Source: Anaerolineales bacterium UBA6055 (lineage in GTDB: Bacteria > Chloroflexota > Anaerolineae > Aggregatilineales > Phototrophicaceae). From it: a stretch of DNA of 64,000 nt. Of the stretch, positions 50,616-59,559 are shown piece after piece. Location: assembly GCA_002428985.1 (NCBI GenBank), contig DIYL01000002.1, positions 62,001 through 126,000 on the forward strand, written 5' to 3'. Both the position numbers and the translations under genes were made by a program. How positions within the stretch are numbered: the first letter of the stretch is position 1; each line of letters starts with the position of its first letter. The notes beneath the pieces are model-generated. The model worked only from the letters and a program-made list of their open reading frames with translations. It did not search any database and was not told the DNA's origin.

Positions 50616-50906
50616 ATGTCAGAAGTCAATTATGCGCCCTATTCCCATAATGAACGACTGTATCTACCAACCATCACAGCTCATCTCTTGAAACAAGCAG
50701 GGCTCAACACATCAATCACAATGGATGCAATTAGTGGTTTACATTTGAATGATGACAGCGCCAAAATTGCAAAATTAAATGAGCAATTACAAGATCTTAT
50801 CATTGAATTAGATGCGACATCGGTTGCCAAAATCCAGTTGACATCACCCGAAGTAAAGTTCATTTTTTCGCATCGTGAGCATTCCAATTCAATGGCATAC
50901 GTCTAG
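50616..50906 (+). CDS. small hypothetical protein next to MarR
   Basis: A 96-residue soluble protein with no recognisable motif. It has a clear ribosome site (AAGTGAGGTCACAACATT) and normal codon pattern, so it is likely real. It is divergent from the MarR gene, across the dyad region, and is a plausible MarR target. The 3' end overlaps the convergent membrane gene by four bases. Confidence 0.6.
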   Translation: MSEVNYAPYSHNERLYLPTITAHLLKQAGLNTSITMDAISGLHLNDDSAKIAKLNEQLQDLIIELDATSVAKIQLTSPEVKFIFSHREHSNSMAYV

Positions 50907-51433
50907 CCAGAAATAATCTTGCCACCTCGCCGTTTAAACAAGTCAGTTGGTTCTGCAAGGTGTGATTGTGGATGTTTTTGAGGAATTACACTAAGCAAAA
51001 TGCGACGTTCTGCTACATCCATATAGTAGACCTTTAATGCCTGATCCTTTGGAAATTGTGCTTTACGTATCACATGATGATCAAAGCGAATGTGGTCACC
51101 ACCAACACTAGTGAGCGTTGTTTTACGCCAGAACATCCATCGTGGATAAGTCTGCTCCGCATACAAAATACGATACATGAGCTTAACACGTGCAAACCGC
51201 ATTGCGCGTAAGACAGTCATCGCAATAAATCCGATAACAATCAATAACACAATATAGCGTCCTGCAATCCCAAACCGTCCGACCAACAAAATCAAGGGGA
51301 CTGAGAGCAACATTAAGGTCACAATCGGTTCAGTAACAAGCTCAAGCCATTGCCGCGATGATAATTTACCATTACGGTTGCGTAGAAAATCGTCTTTGAG
51401 GTTCTCAGTGATTATATCAGTGTTTAGTGTCAT
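50903..51433 (-). CDS. hypothetical membrane protein, YcxB-like layout
   Basis: The 176 residues contain two adjacent membrane helices (about residues 35-52 and 55-73) followed by a soluble beta-rich C-terminal half (TTLTSVGGDHIRFDHHVIRK...KVYYMDVAERRILLSVIP). Small proteins with two helices and a PH-like C-terminal region of this layout exist (YcxB type), but the assignment is tentative. It follows the EamA transporter gene by 16 bases in the same direction. Confidence 0.65.
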   Translation of the reverse strand: MTLNTDIITENLKDDFLRNRNGKLSSRQWLELVTEPIVTLMLLSVPLILLVGRFGIAGRYIVLLIVIGFIAMTVLRAMRFARVKLMYRILYAEQTYPRWMFWRKTTLTSVGGDHIRFDHHVIRKAQFPKDQALKVYYMDVAERRILLSVIPQKHPQSHLAEPTDLFKRRGGKIISG

Positions 51434-51449
51434 ACCTTCACTATATCAT

Positions 51450-52367
51450 TTAAGTGACTTCAGAGGCAATATCAATTCGCTTCTTCTTACCCGGCCGTAA
51501 TTGTAAAAGAACAACACTACTGATAATCAGCAGAGCACCACCCCATTGTATCGGCAAAATTACCTCACCTAACAGAATCATTGCAGCTATCATTGATAAC
51601 ACAGGCTCCGCTGTACTGACCAATGAAGCCTGTGATGCTCCAATCTTCTGGATACCAAGGTTAACACCAAATACAGGCATGACAGTGCAGAAGATAGCAA
51701 TCGCCAACATACTCAACCATGTGGTTAGGTTATCTGGTATCTGCATCCCACGAAATGGAATAACAACTAGCAATGTACAGAGCGTACCAATCATCAAAAA
51801 AGCCGTCCCACGAAAGACATCGTCCATCCCGGACATAACACGTTTACTGACAATATAATATAATGCAACCACACCAGCATTAGCTAATGCAAAACCAACC
51901 CCAATCAGATCACCTGCACCTTCCGTCGAAAAATCAGGTACGGTCAACGCCACACCAATCAATGCCATAACCAGTGCTATCCATGCAATCCGTTGAATTT
52001 TCTCCCCCAAAAAGAAAGACATCACAACCACCATTGCTGGATAGGTATAAAACAAAACGACATATGTGCTAGCTGGTAAACGCTCTAAGCCAAAAAACGC
52101 GGTCAATGCAGCAAATGCAAAAATAAAACCCAATACCATAATTTGAGGCAGAGGAAGATGTTCTTTTTGCTTAGCAGATGATGTTTGCTGACGTAAGGTC
52201 ACTAGAATCCATATAACAGGCACAGCAAAGATAAACCGCCACAATGCAATATCCATCGGTTCAAACGTAGAATTTGCATAAACTATCTTCACAAGGGTCG
52301 GCATAAATGCATACCCTGTTGCCGCTAATATAATCCAGAAAAAACCCGCGCGTTGATCGTTTGTCAT
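51450..52367 (-). CDS. EamA/DMT-family transporter
   Basis: The 305 residues contain ten membrane helices in two EamA repeats (each with a GLE/GEK-type turn, for example FFLGEKIQRIAWIALVMALIGV and ILLGEVILPIQWGGALLIISSV; quoted only to locate them, about residues 118-139 and 264-285). The family exports amino acids, sugars or other metabolites; substrate is unknown. It is the middle gene of a three-gene minus-strand operon with the phosphotransferase-like gene upstream and the small membrane protein downstream. Confidence 0.88.
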   Translation of the reverse strand: MTNDQRAGFFWIILAATGYAFMPTLVKIVYANSTFEPMDIALWRFIFAVPVIWILVTLRQQTSSAKQKEHLPLPQIMVLGFIFAFAALTAFFGLERLPASTYVVLFYTYPAMVVVMSFFLGEKIQRIAWIALVMALIGVALTVPDFSTEGAGDLIGVGFALANAGVVALYYIVSKRVMSGMDDVFRGTAFLMIGTLCTLLVVIPFRGMQIPDNLTTWLSMLAIAIFCTVMPVFGVNLGIQKIGASQASLVSTAEPVLSMIAAMILLGEVILPIQWGGALLIISSVVLLQLRPGKKKRIDIASEVT

Positions 52368-52373
52368 ATCATC

Positions 52374-53273
52374 TCAATTCAAAAAAGTTATATCTTTTAA
52401 CTGTTGAAACGCAAGAATCTGCGATTGTCGGTATAGATTATCCCACTGCTGCCCCGCTTCTTCCATCGCAACTGAGCGCAGAATTTCGTAACGCAAACGT
52501 AAACGAATCAGCGGAATAATAGCTTGTAAATCATAAAATGGTACAGGATTAATCTGAAGATAGTGATACAGAAAACCTAAAGATTTATATGCGTCGAATC
52601 TAAAGCCAGTGTGGCAGATTTCCCACATTGCCCACGCAATCTCATAGATTATTGCACCATAGGCACACTCATCCCAATCAATAATGCCGACAATACCGCC
52701 ATTTCTACACAATATGTTACCCCGATAGTAGTCGCCGTGCATCATACCCATTTGTAAATCATCACGTTCCACAAACTCGTTATACCACGCATCAAGATCA
52801 TCGTCTTGTATATATTTGGGATTAGCTTGTTTCGGTATATCAGTTGGTTTGGTGGCTCTAGAGACAGGGCGTTGTTGATCATTCGATAAATTATTTGGCA
52901 TGCGGTGAATCCGTGCGAGGGTTTGTGCAGCTTGCCAGCGCAATGCAGGCTGTTCAGTATCCATTATCTCACCTTCAATGAAGGGAAAGACCAGCACAAT
53001 TCGCTCATTGTATACGACAAACATCTTCCCGCTGTATGTTTGAATTGGCGCAATAACTTCTGATACAGAGACTGCACAACGGCTTACATAATCATATATC
53101 CAGCGAATTTCTGCCTCGCTCCGCCATGCCGGACAAATTCTGATCACAATCTCCCCAATACGCCAAACATCACATTCATATCCACCTGTCAGTCTGATTG
53201 GAGCATGTGTAAGGTCTAATGGGTAGTTTTGAGCTAATACGTTCAGTAAATCGGATGAGAGGGTTTCTACCAT
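52374..53273 (-). CDS. aminoglycoside phosphotransferase (APH)-family kinase
   Basis: This 299-residue kinase-fold protein has the Brenner-type motif HGDYYRGNIL (about residue 200) and the metal motif IIDWDECAYG. The family phosphorylates small alcohols (aminoglycosides, homoserine, choline-like compounds). Co-location with an EamA exporter hints at a small-metabolite pathway or detoxification, but resistance should not be assumed. The ATG at 53273 is preferred to an in-frame TTG five codons upstream. Confidence 0.85.
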   Translation of the reverse strand: MVETLSSDLLNVLAQNYPLDLTHAPIRLTGGYECDVWRIGEIVIRICPAWRSEAEIRWIYDYVSRCAVSVSEVIAPIQTYSGKMFVVYNERIVLVFPFIEGEIMDTEQPALRWQAAQTLARIHRMPNNLSNDQQRPVSRATKPTDIPKQANPKYIQDDDLDAWYNEFVERDDLQMGMMHGDYYRGNILCRNGGIVGIIDWDECAYGAIIYEIAWAMWEICHTGFRFDAYKSLGFLYHYLQINPVPFYDLQAIIPLIRLRLRYEILRSVAMEEAGQQWDNLYRQSQILAFQQLKDITFLN

Positions 53274-53299
53274 GAAATCAACTATCAACTCAATGTAAT

Positions 53300-53332
53300 A
53301 AAATAGAGGTAGAGCAATTTGCCCTACCTCTA
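53300..53332 (-). terminator. terminator of the nuoJKLMN operon
   Basis: On the minus strand TAGAGGTAG pairs with CTACCTCTA (perfect 9 bp) with an inner GCA/TGC extension, then TTTT. It lies 37 bases after the nuoN stop. Confidence 0.75.
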
Positions 53333-53368
53333 CATCATATCAAGTTTTGAGTGGCTGTTTACTGTCAA

Positions 53369-54907
53369 TTAGACAAGACTAACCATACTCACAAGATTTG
53401 TTGCTAATGGGTAGAAAATCCCAAATACGATAACACCGGCCAATGAGAGATTGATCGCCCATTTGACATATGGTGTTTCCAAAGGTGGGACAGGACCATC
53501 ACCATTATCTCGTAGGTACATATTCACAACCACACGCATATAGTAGAATGCACTCGCAACACTTGTTAGAACACCGATAACTGCCAATCCGAACAAGCCA
53601 GCTTGTACTGCCGATGAGAACACCAGCAATTTCCCGACAAATCCAGCGGTCAACGGAATCCCTGTCAAGCTTAACATAAAGACCGTCATTGCCATTGCTA
53701 GCGCAGGACGAGATTTAGCCAACCCGATTAAGTCGTCAAGGTCAACACCTGTGCCGTCTTCATTTTCGAGTGCCATCACAACAGCAAATGCACCAAGGTT
53801 AGTGAACATATACGCCAGCATATAAATCAACGCACCTTGTGTTGCTGCATTCGCTACACCTGTTGTACCTGCTGCCGCAACAGCAATTAAGATGTAACCA
53901 GCATGTGCGATGGATGAATAAGCTAGTAGGCGTTTCATATTTTTCTGAGCGATCGCGACAAAATTACCGAGGATCAAGGTGACAATCGCGACAGCAGATA
54001 GTGTTGCTTGCCATGCTGCCGGATCTCCTTCATTCAATGCGAAGATCGACAAACCAGTGACCATGACACGGAACAATGCCGCAAACCCACCGATTTTAGC
54101 TGTCACACTCATAAACGCAGTAACAGGCGTTGGTGCACCTTCATAAACATCAGGTGTCCACATATGGAAGGGAACAACTGCAACTTTAAAGCCGAGACCG
54201 ACAAAGAGTAGCGCTGTACCGACCAATAAGTAGAATGTCGCCGATGACGCTGTACCAACAACACTACTTGCCATTTCAAAAATTTCAGGAATATTGGTTG
54301 TACCGGTTGCACCATAAATCATTGCCGAGCCATACACAAGGAACGCACTCGAAAATGCACCGAGGATGAAGTATTTCATACCACTTTCTTCGGATTTCAT
54401 TGCAAGATCGCTACCGTCACGGTTAATCGCGCGGAATGCGGCCATAATATATAGTGGAATACTCAACAACTCGAGCGCAACAAACACGACGACAAGGTCG
54501 TTTGCACCAACCATAAACATCGCCCCTGCGGACGAAATTAAAGTCAGAACATAAAACTCACCGCGATGGATGTCTGCCCGATTGAGATAATCCCAACTGA
54601 GCAAAATAGAGATCAATGCTGCAATTAAGATCACCGCATTTAAAAATCCAGTAAACGCATCCGCAACGAACATGCCATATAGGGCAACCTGTTGTCCCTC
54701 AGCCGGAGAATATACAAACAGGTTCACTACAAAACTCACACCGATACCGATACATGCCGCGATCGGTGTCCAGTTTTTGCGCTCTTCCGGGATAAACAAG
54801 TCAAACAGAACCAGAATCAATGTTCCGAAGACCAGCATGACCCCCGGCAAGGTCGAGCCTAAATTGGAGTTTGCAAGAAACTCTGCGATAGTTGGTGCTT
54901 CAAACAT
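53369..54907 (-). CDS. nuoN: NADH-quinone oxidoreductase subunit N
   Basis: NuoN is the antiporter-like membrane subunit of complex I nearest to the core. The 512 residues have about 14 helices, with the proton-channel KVAVVPFHMWTPDVYEGAPTPVTAF block (helices 7-8) and the later YSSIAHAGYILIA (helix 10/11 side) intact. Length is a little above E. coli (485). It is the last gene of nuoJKLMN, nine bases after nuoM. Confidence 0.95.
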   Translation of the reverse strand: MFEAPTIAEFLANSNLGSTLPGVMLVFGTLILVLFDLFIPEERKNWTPIAACIGIGVSFVVNLFVYSPAEGQQVALYGMFVADAFTGFLNAVILIAALISILLSWDYLNRADIHRGEFYVLTLISSAGAMFMVGANDLVVVFVALELLSIPLYIMAAFRAINRDGSDLAMKSEESGMKYFILGAFSSAFLVYGSAMIYGATGTTNIPEIFEMASSVVGTASSATFYLLVGTALLFVGLGFKVAVVPFHMWTPDVYEGAPTPVTAFMSVTAKIGGFAALFRVMVTGLSIFALNEGDPAAWQATLSAVAIVTLILGNFVAIAQKNMKRLLAYSSIAHAGYILIAVAAAGTTGVANAATQGALIYMLAYMFTNLGAFAVVMALENEDGTGVDLDDLIGLAKSRPALAMAMTVFMLSLTGIPLTAGFVGKLLVFSSAVQAGLFGLAVIGVLTSVASAFYYMRVVVNMYLRDNGDGPVPPLETPYVKWAINLSLAGVIVFGIFYPLATNLVSMVSLV

Positions 54908-54915
54908 GATGTCTC

Positions 54916-56541
54916 CTAAGGAATGAACATCGCTACGATGCTATCCACCGAAACGTCCAGCATATTAAAGAACACAATCGGTTGGATACCCATCCAGATA
55001 ATCATAATCAAAATCGGGATAAACGCCGCGATTTCGTTCCATTTAAGTTTATAATCTTCTTCGTTCTTCAACGGATTTGTATGGTCACCCATGAAAACAT
55101 GTTGGAACATCTTCAATAGGTAAACTGCCGCCAAAATCACACCGAGTGTACCGAATAGGGTGAAGAAGAATCCAAGATAGTCACTGCCCAATGAACCCAA
55201 CAGAATTGTGAATTCACCGACAAAGCCGTTCAGACCTGGTAGACCCATACTACTGAGGGCAACAACTAGACTGATCGCACCGAACAATGGCATGACTTTC
55301 CAGATACCACCATACTTGTCCATCTCTTTTGTATGCCAGCGTTCGTACAACATACCAACAATCAAGAAGAGACCACCAGTGCTGATACCGTGGTTCACCA
55401 TCTGCAAGGTCGCACCTTGCAAACCTTGTGAATTGAGTGCAAAGATACCGAGGACAACAAAGCCAAGGTGAGACACTGAAGAGTATGCAACCAACTTTTT
55501 AACATTATCTTGCGCATAGCTAACCCATGCACCGTAGATAATACCGATCACACCCAGTGCTGCAACTGTCGGTGCCCACGCTACCGCTGCATCAGGGAAT
55601 AGCGTTAGGTTGAAGCGTACAATACCATATGTACCCATCTTCAGCAAAACACCTGCCAAGATAACAGAGCCAGCCGTCGGAGCTTGAACGTGTGCATCCG
55701 GCAACCAACTGTGGAATGGGAAAATAGGCACTTTAATCGCAAATGCAATTAGGAAACCAAGGAACAAGAAGCTCTGTACTGAGGTAAACAAGAAACCAGG
55801 TTCAACCAGTTCGCCTTCTTCATTCTCAACAGGTTCTTGAGCAGTTTGATCCCAGTAATTACCGTCGCCTTCATATGTCTGCACCATTTCGATGACACCA
55901 ACATCGCCACCAGCGCTGTAGGTGCTGAATGTACCTGTGGTGTTACCGACATACAAGATCGCAATCAGCATCAAGATGGAACCAGCCATCGTATATAGGA
56001 AGAACTTCACAGCCGCATAAATACGTTGTTCCGCACCCCAGATACCGATTAAGAAGTACATCGGGACAAGTGTAATTTCCCAGAAGATATAGAAGACAAT
56101 CAAATCATGAACAACAAACACACCAATCATCGCCCATTCCAGCAACATCAAGAAGATGTAGTAGAGCTTTTCGCGTCCACGTTCTTCAAAAATGTTACTG
56201 CCAAACGAAGCAAGAATCGCGATCGGCATAATGAAGGTTGTCAACAAAACGAGTAACATACTAATGCCGTCAACACCAACAAAATAGCTGATGTTGATCG
56301 CCATATCCCCAATTGAGACTTCTGCCCATGTATTCTTCTGAACCATTTGCAATTCAGCCACACTTGGATCGAAGTTCACCCACATGAGGACGGAGGCGAC
56401 AAATGCCACAATGCTTGTGCCAAATGCCACCCACTTGATGTTATTTTTCTGTGTTTCACCATTCATGAACATCATGATGGTGAGACCAATCATAGGAATG
56501 AATAAAGTAATTGTAGTAAGCGAGAGTCCAGTTATGTCCAT
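54916..56541 (-). CDS. nuoM: NADH-quinone oxidoreductase subunit M
   Basis: The middle antiporter-like subunit of complex I, 541 residues. The TM5 glutamate (LLEW, Glu135) and the TM7 lysine (AFAIKVPIFPFHSWLPDAH, Lys270) are present. Between these, about 45 residues (205-250) rich in Gly/Glu/Asp enlarge the TM6-TM7 loop, which by homology faces outward. Elsewhere the sequence is normal (HGISTGGLFLIVGMLYERWHT). It starts 15 bases after the nuoL stop. Confidence 0.95.
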   Translation of the reverse strand: MDITGLSLTTITLFIPMIGLTIMMFMNGETQKNNIKWVAFGTSIVAFVASVLMWVNFDPSVAELQMVQKNTWAEVSIGDMAINISYFVGVDGISMLLVLLTTFIMPIAILASFGSNIFEERGREKLYYIFLMLLEWAMIGVFVVHDLIVFYIFWEITLVPMYFLIGIWGAEQRIYAAVKFFLYTMAGSILMLIAILYVGNTTGTFSTYSAGGDVGVIEMVQTYEGDGNYWDQTAQEPVENEEGELVEPGFLFTSVQSFLFLGFLIAFAIKVPIFPFHSWLPDAHVQAPTAGSVILAGVLLKMGTYGIVRFNLTLFPDAAVAWAPTVAALGVIGIIYGAWVSYAQDNVKKLVAYSSVSHLGFVVLGIFALNSQGLQGATLQMVNHGISTGGLFLIVGMLYERWHTKEMDKYGGIWKVMPLFGAISLVVALSSMGLPGLNGFVGEFTILLGSLGSDYLGFFFTLFGTLGVILAAVYLLKMFQHVFMGDHTNPLKNEEDYKLKWNEIAAFIPILIMIIWMGIQPIVFFNMLDVSVDSIVAMFIP

Positions 56542-56556
56542 AGGACGTTGTTCTCC

Positions 56557-59199
56557 TTAAGAGCCACTCTGGAGTAAAGTCTGAATAAACGGCAACAGCA
56601 TCAAAGCGACCACTGCAACCACACCAATAAACAATACAACTGCGTACATGCGAACATTACCTGTCTGGAGACCACGCATCCACATTGCGGCGCGTTGTAC
56701 CAACCAACCGACACCATTCACAATACCGTCAATCAAGCCGACATCAAACGGTTGACTGAGTAGTCTGGAAATAGCATCAAATCCACGTTTAATCACACGA
56801 TCATGGAAGTAATCATGCAAGAAGTCCCAATCAACACGGTCTGCCATAAATGCCGATAATTTGTTGAACGGATTCTCGATAAAGCGGAAGTAAATTTCAT
56901 CCCAATACAGACGAGCACTTGCTAGTCGGAATATTTGACGGGTTGAAGCGTTTGCTTCCAATTGATCCTGATTACCGTTAACCAAGCCTTTGCCCTTGTA
57001 GATATTATGTGCAATGTAAATCGCACCAAAACCAAGAGCAAGCGCCAGCCCTGCAATCAAGATATTAAAGTCCAGCGTGTGACCGCGTGACACAGTTATC
57101 AAACTATGTTCAAGGAAGTGCTTGAACTCATAGGTTTCGTAGATACTAGAGAAAAGTGGTGTTCCAGTAGGAACGTTAACGAAACCGATGATCGTGGTAA
57201 AGATCGCTAGAACGATAAGCGGGAACAACATTGCACCATTACTTTCTGGAGCATGTTCTGCCGCTTCACTGCGTGGTTCATCAAAGAAGACCAACACAAT
57301 TTGTCGCCACATATAGAAGGCGGTAAAGCCTGCTGCGATCAGCAAAATACCAAATGCAATCCAACCTTGTGGTAAGCCTTCGACTAAGCCGACATACCAG
57401 CTATCCAACAAGATTTCATCTTTAGACCAGAACCCGGCAAATGGGAAGATACCCGCCAATGCCAGCGTACCAATCAGATATGTGATAAAGGTAATCGGCA
57501 TTTTCTTGCGTAGACCACCCATGTTTCGCATATCTTGCGGATCAAAATCGTCGTCATGATGATCATCGTGATGGTCGTCATCATCACCGTGTCCATGACC
57601 ATGCGCATGTATATGATGATGCCCATGTTCGACACCATGAATGACAGACCCACTACCGAGGAACAAGAGTGCTTTAAAGACAGCGTGTGTAACAAGGTGG
57701 AACATTGCCGCGACATATGCGCCAACACCAACAGCCGCAACCATAAAGCCCAATTGCGAGATGGTTGAGTACGCGAGGACACGTTTAATATCCCACTGTC
57801 CCATTGCAATATAACCTGCCATGATCGCCGTACTAGCACCAACTAGGGTAATGACCATACCAATGATATAGCCTGCGTGATTAAGTTCCCAGAGGAACAC
57901 ACTAGAGCGAACCATCATATAGACACCAGCCGTCACCATTGTCGCCGCGTGAATCAACGCACTAACAGGGGTAGGACCAGCCATCGCGTCTGGCAGCCAG
58001 ACGAACAATGGAATCTGTGCAGATTTACCGGTTACACCGATAAGCATAAATAGGGCAATCAAGAAGATGACATCATCAAACAGAAGTTCGAATGAACCAA
58101 AGTCAACTGTTTCACCTGTGCCAAACCGTTCTACAGTCTGACCAAATACGCCCAAGAATTCAACATCAAAGCGTGAGTTGTCACAGTAAATCGCGCGATC
58201 ATCGCTTGCGAGTGGGTTGCCCTCACCATGATCGTCACCGTATTCATCTCCACCGTGACCATCATCACTATGTGCTACACAAACATAGCTCTTGCCATGT
58301 TTTTCATCTTCGCCATGAGACTCATCACCTGTGCTGGCAACTGCATCACCCTCTTCAGAGTGATCATCGCCTTCTTCACCTTCGATGACAGCTTGTTTTT
58401 GCTCACCACGGTCATCAGCACTTTGTTCGCCTTCGCTGTGGTCAGCATCTTCAGCACTGTGATCATCGCCATGATCAGCATCTTCTTTATGTTCTTCCAA
58501 GCCATTGTGTTCACGCCATTCAACCAAATATTTTGCTTCGGTATTTGGCAGTTCACCAGCTTTAAAGAAGTCGAGTGTACCGAATGTCCAGAAAATTAGG
58601 AAAATCGCCATTAAAAGTCCAAAGTCACCAATACGGTTGACGATGAACGCTTTACGAGCGGCATTACTATTTTTCCAGCCTTCAGGTGCTTTCTTATCCC
58701 ACCAGAAACCGATGAGTAAGTAGGAACAGAGCCCCACACCTTCCCAACCAACGAAAAGCATTAGGAAGTTGTTTGCGGTAACTAATGTCAACATAAACGC
58801 GAGGAACATATTTAAGTAGGCGAAGAAGCGATAGAACCACTTATCACCGTGCATATAACCACGCGCATACAAATGAATCAACGACCCAACACCCGTTACA
58901 ACCAGCATCATCGTAACGCTGACAGAGTCAACACGAAGTTGCCATGGGATGTCTAACCCGATTGATTCAATACGTAACCAGCCATCAAAGAAGGGCGGAT
59001 TTACAACCGCCGAGCCACCATCTGTGCCGGTAACGTAGGTCAACAAGACTAATGAAATTAAAAACGATAAGATAGCGGCTGACGAGCCAATATAGCCCGA
59101 CCATTTCTCCCCAAGTTTTGCACCAAGGAAGAAGTTAATGAACGCCCCTATCGAGGGTATTAATATGACTAAGGGTACTAAAAGTGGTAAATTTTCCAT
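56557..59199 (-). CDS. nuoL: NADH-quinone oxidoreductase subunit L with two large inserted loops
   Basis: The distal antiporter-like subunit, 880 residues against about 610-640 usually. Core motifs are intact: GWEGVGLCSYLLIGFWW (TM5, Glu153), GKSAQIPLFVWLPDAMAGPTPVSALIHA (TM7, Lys392) and the C-terminal lateral helix. Insert 1, residues about 228-345 (58165-58515), is very acidic and His-rich, with two cysteines (307, 339). Insert 2, residues 521-556 (57532-57639), follows the SGSVI motif and is almost all His, Asp and Gly. Both lie in TM6-7 and TM10-11 loops, which by homology face the outer side. Confidence 0.95.
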   Translation of the reverse strand: MENLPLLVPLVILIPSIGAFINFFLGAKLGEKWSGYIGSSAAILSFLISLVLLTYVTGTDGGSAVVNPPFFDGWLRIESIGLDIPWQLRVDSVSVTMMLVVTGVGSLIHLYARGYMHGDKWFYRFFAYLNMFLAFMLTLVTANNFLMLFVGWEGVGLCSYLLIGFWWDKKAPEGWKNSNAARKAFIVNRIGDFGLLMAIFLIFWTFGTLDFFKAGELPNTEAKYLVEWREHNGLEEHKEDADHGDDHSAEDADHSEGEQSADDRGEQKQAVIEGEEGDDHSEEGDAVASTGDESHGEDEKHGKSYVCVAHSDDGHGGDEYGDDHGEGNPLASDDRAIYCDNSRFDVEFLGVFGQTVERFGTGETVDFGSFELLFDDVIFLIALFMLIGVTGKSAQIPLFVWLPDAMAGPTPVSALIHAATMVTAGVYMMVRSSVFLWELNHAGYIIGMVITLVGASTAIMAGYIAMGQWDIKRVLAYSTISQLGFMVAAVGVGAYVAAMFHLVTHAVFKALLFLGSGSVIHGVEHGHHHIHAHGHGHGDDDDHHDDHHDDDFDPQDMRNMGGLRKKMPITFITYLIGTLALAGIFPFAGFWSKDEILLDSWYVGLVEGLPQGWIAFGILLIAAGFTAFYMWRQIVLVFFDEPRSEAAEHAPESNGAMLFPLIVLAIFTTIIGFVNVPTGTPLFSSIYETYEFKHFLEHSLITVSRGHTLDFNILIAGLALALGFGAIYIAHNIYKGKGLVNGNQDQLEANASTRQIFRLASARLYWDEIYFRFIENPFNKLSAFMADRVDWDFLHDYFHDRVIKRGFDAISRLLSQPFDVGLIDGIVNGVGWLVQRAAMWMRGLQTGNVRMYAVVLFIGVVAVVALMLLPFIQTLLQSGS

Positions 59200-59227
59200 A
59201 CCTTAAGAGCCTCTTCCGACGGCAAAT

Positions 59228-59539
59228 TTAACCTTCCATCTGGCTTAATTCGTCAATATTGATGCTTTGTCGCTCACGGAATATGTTTACGATCAACGCC
59301 AGCCCGATAGCAACTTCTGCTGCGGCAACTGTCATCACAAAAAATACAAAGATGTGACCGTTAATCTGCTGCCATTGATGAGCAAATGCCACCAATGCGA
59401 TATTCGCAGAGTTCAACATCAATTCGACGGACATAAAGACCAAGATAGCATTACGACGCAGGAGGACACCCATTGTCCCCATCAAAAACAATACCATGCT
59501 TAACATGATATAAGGTTCGGTGCCGATTGAGCTAATCAT
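59228..59539 (-). CDS. nuoK: NADH-quinone oxidoreductase subunit K
   Basis: Small three-helix subunit (103 residues, usual length) of the E-channel. The conserved acidic residues are in MSVELMLNSANIAL (TM2) and AAEVAIGLAL (TM3). It starts 20 bases after the nuoJ stop. Confidence 0.97.
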   Translation of the reverse strand: MISSIGTEPYIMLSMVLFLMGTMGVLLRRNAILVFMSVELMLNSANIALVAFAHQWQQINGHIFVFFVMTVAAAEVAIGLALIVNIFRERQSINIDELSQMEG

Positions 59540-59559
59540 TAAGCTAATCTCCCCTTCGG

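Noticed and set aside
58228..58599. Plus-strand frames opposite the acidic/His-rich nuoL insert (runs of His, Met and Ile).
   Set aside because: These arise as the complement of repetitive GAT/CAT codons in nuoL. There is no start context and no independent gene evidence.
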